A DNA stretch of 64,000 nt. Source: Marinimicrobium alkaliphilum. Its GTDB lineage: Bacteria > Pseudomonadota > Gammaproteobacteria > Pseudomonadales > Cellvibrionaceae. Where the stretch lies: contig NZ_QGMQ01000001.1 in assembly GCF_003259155.1 (NCBI RefSeq), forward strand, positions 124,001 to 188,000, given 5' to 3'. A program made the translations under genes and the position numbers. The stretch's first letter is position 1, and every line of letters begins with the position of its first letter. Below, in pieces: positions 62,413 to 64,000 of the stretch. Below the pieces are notes generated by a model. It searched no databases and was not told the DNA's origin. It saw only the letters and a program-made list of their open reading frames with translations.

Positions 62413-63779
62413 CACTCGTCAAACAGATGCTTGAGCATCAGGCCGCAAATGTCTGTCGCCGCCACGGGTCCCTGCGGCAGCAGATGCGGGTCGGTGCTCA
62501 TCAATACCGGTAGGGTTTCCGGCGAGCCATCGCTGACACCGTGGGAGCCTTTGACCAGGTCGGGCTGCACGGCGATCATGTCCATGGTGTAGCGGAAGCC
62601 GAGTTTTTTCCGGGCCAGGATTTTGATGACCTTGAGTTTCGGGAAGCGCAGGGTCGGGTCCACAAACAGCTCGCAGGGATCGTAGCCGGGCTTGCGGTGG
62701 ATCTCCACCATGTGGGCAAACTCGGGCTGGCGCGCGGTGTCGTTCCAGTAGTAGTAGGTAAACCAGTTGCGCGCCTTGGCCAGTAACACCAGCTCGCCGC
62801 TGCGTTCGTGATCCAGCCCAAATTCCGCCTGCTGGGTTTTATCCAGCACCCGGTCGATGCCCGGCTGGTTCTCGAACAGAGCCCGCACCTCGGGAATGTC
62901 CGCCGGATTGTGAATATACAGATGAGCGATCTGATGGTCGGCTACCGCAAACGCGCGGCAGGTGTGGAAGTCCAGGTACTCGCGCCCGAGGTCCACCTTG
63001 AGTGACAGCATACCGGCATCGCGCAGAATCCGATTCGGGTGAATGGCGTGATCGACGGCCTGGATACCGTATTCGGACAGCAGCATGACCCGGCAGTCCC
63101 GGGCCTCAAAGAAGTCCAGCAACTCGCCCACCAGCGCATCGATTTCTTCTAGGTCCTTGCCGATATCACCGTCGGGCCCTTCGCGTTGAAGCACATAGTC
63201 CAGATGCGGCAGATAAATGAGTTGCAGGCTGGGTTGGTGTTCCTCTTCCACATGTTTGGCGGCGTCGGCAATCCAGCGACTGGATTTGATGCTGGTGGCC
63301 GGCCCCCAGAAGTTGAACAGCGGAAAGGTGCCCAGCTTTTCTGTAAGGGTGTCGCGCAGTGACAGCGGGCTGGTGTAGCAGTCGGGCAGTTTTTTACCGT
63401 CGGCCAGATAAAGCGGGCGCGGGGTCAGGGTGAAGTCCGCGTCGGTGGCCATGGCGTACCACCAGAAGGTGTTGCTGCAGGTAAACTCGGGGTCGCGGGC
63501 CTTGGCCAGATGCCAGATTTTGGGCGCCTGTATCAGTTGGTTGCTCTGGCGCCAGAGCCAGACTTCGTTCAAATCCCGGAAGTACCAACCGTTGGCGACG
63601 ATGCCGTGTTCCCGGGGCAGGCGCCCGGTGAGGTAGGTGGCCTGGGCGGCGCAGGTGACGGCCGGGGTGACCGGTTTGATGTCGGTGCAGCCGGTTTTGA
63701 GGCGGTTCAGGTTTGGCGTATGGTCGCCCAGTAGGGACTGGGTCAGGCCAACAACGTTGATAACGGCAGTTCTATGCAT
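62412..63779 (-). CDS. eboF: EboF-type nucleotide pyrophosphatase/alkaline-phosphatase-fold protein
   Basis: A 455-residue protein with the alkaline-phosphatase superfamily fold: VINVVGLTQSLLGDHTPNLN at the start, nucleophile region PAVTCAAQATYLTGRLPREH, ANGWYFRDLNEVWLWRQSN, LDYVLQREGPDGD and VMLLSEYGI. Several positions that are Asp or His metal ligands in typical NPP enzymes look changed (V in VVGL, E-Y in SEYG). It should be coupled with eboC. ATG 63779 starts the family-like sequence; the frame to 63875 runs into the inverted repeat. Confidence 0.8.
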   Translation of the reverse strand: MHRTAVINVVGLTQSLLGDHTPNLNRLKTGCTDIKPVTPAVTCAAQATYLTGRLPREHGIVANGWYFRDLNEVWLWRQSNQLIQAPKIWHLAKARDPEFTCSNTFWWYAMATDADFTLTPRPLYLADGKKLPDCYTSPLSLRDTLTEKLGTFPLFNFWGPATSIKSSRWIADAAKHVEEEHQPSLQLIYLPHLDYVLQREGPDGDIGKDLEEIDALVGELLDFFEARDCRVMLLSEYGIQAVDHAIHPNRILRDAGMLSLKVDLGREYLDFHTCRAFAVADHQIAHLYIHNPADIPEVRALFENQPGIDRVLDKTQQAEFGLDHERSGELVLLAKARNWFTYYYWNDTARQPEFAHMVEIHRKPGYDPCELFVDPTLRFPKLKVIKILARKKLGFRYTMDMIAVQPDLVKGSHGVSDGSPETLPVLMSTDPHLLPQGPVAATDICGLMLKHLFDE

Positions 63780-63844
63780 AGAAAAGCTCTTCTTGAGTTT
63801 TGACTTCGGGTTTGGGAGCCGCTGCTTGAATCGAGTTCGGTGGT

Positions 63845-63955
63845 GCCTCGGTTGCCGGTAACCCGTTCTGGACACGCCGTGAACCCATCCATGGGGGCTT
63901 GACGCCGCCCGTCCGGGGCGGCGACAGTCCAGAACGGGTTACCGGCAACCGAGGC
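63845..63955. repeat. Perfect 29-bp inverted repeat with an inner hairpin
   Basis: Bases 63845-63873 are the exact reverse complement of 63927-63955. The 53-base spacer holds a further stem, GCCGCCC (63904-63910) with GGGCGGC (63916-63922). It lies just upstream of eboF. There is no U-tract or recognisable transposase. It could be a miniature mobile element, a REPIN-type repeat, or a structured RNA. Confidence 0.85.
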
Positions 63956-64000
63956 CGTCGAGCTTGGGTGGATTCAATCAGCGGCTCTCTAGTAGGTTTT

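Noticed and set aside
63845-63955. Integron attC site
   Set aside because: The arms are perfectly complementary and lack the GTTRRRY core and bulged bases of attC sites; no integrase is visible.
63845-63955. CRISPR repeat
   Set aside because: Only two inverted, not direct, copies exist, with no regular spacing and no cas genes.

Overview
This window is a gene-dense, high-G+C chromosomal segment of a gammaproteobacterium. The nadB / rpoE-rseA-rseB-rseC arrangement, sdhE-ygfX, the bfr-bfd iron-storage pair, a DinG with its iron-sulphur cysteines, an FNR-type regulator and a full MSHA (mannose-sensitive haemagglutinin type IV pilus) locus all fit a free-living, probably marine or plant-polymer-degrading gammaproteobacterium. 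Protein flavour suggests something near the Cellvibrionales, but that assignment is inference. No insertion sequence, prophage, integrase or CRISPR array was found.

Layout. 1-8 kb: a partial DUF2971 gene, pyrB, a PbpG-like D,D-endopeptidase, a REC-GGDEF-REC diguanylate cyclase, a PlsC-type acyltransferase, dinG-yqcC. 8-12.6 kb: ldhA, bfr, bfd (with a promoter overlapped by a Fur-like box), ung, an HDOD protein, ygfZ. 12.7-18.3 kb: sdhE-ygfX, nadB, and the sigma-E operon behind a recognisable sigma-E promoter. 18.3-20.3 kb: a glycosyltransferase-like gene coupled to a PAP2 phosphatase, and divergent dgkA. 20.4-23.3 kb: a four-gene coupled run, ZorA-like / ZorB-like / unknown / bolA. 23.4-34.2 kb: trhO, a secreted hypothetical, DUF4202-fnr, a TonB-dependent receptor, a glutaminyl cyclase, DUF502, a ComFB-family gene, and a minus-strand run of mioC, flavodoxin, mnmC, plus trmL. 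34.4-50.2 kb: a 17-gene MSHA pilus locus, mshI to mshQ. 50.3-61.1 kb: gcvR, yheU, rlmM, tusA, epmC, a FEN-type exonuclease, pdxB, an ATP-NAD kinase-like gene, alaA, msrB and several hypotheticals. 61.3-61.7 kb: tRNA-Glu, tRNA-Gly, tRNA-Glu with a strong promoter and terminator. 61.7-63.8 kb: eboC and eboF, the visible end of an ebo-type cluster, followed by a perfect 29-bp inverted repeat.

Themes. Cyclic-di-GMP links several loci: an apparently active diguanylate cyclase with an I-site, MshE with two MshEN-type c-di-GMP-binding motifs, and a ComFB-family protein. tRNA wobble-base modification recurs (trhO, mnmC, trmL). The most system-like unexplained unit is the ZorAB-like proton-channel pair with its coupled unknown third gene and bolA. 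Second is the EboF protein, whose usual phosphodiesterase metal ligands look substituted. All functional assignments are from reading the translated sequences; no database search was run.
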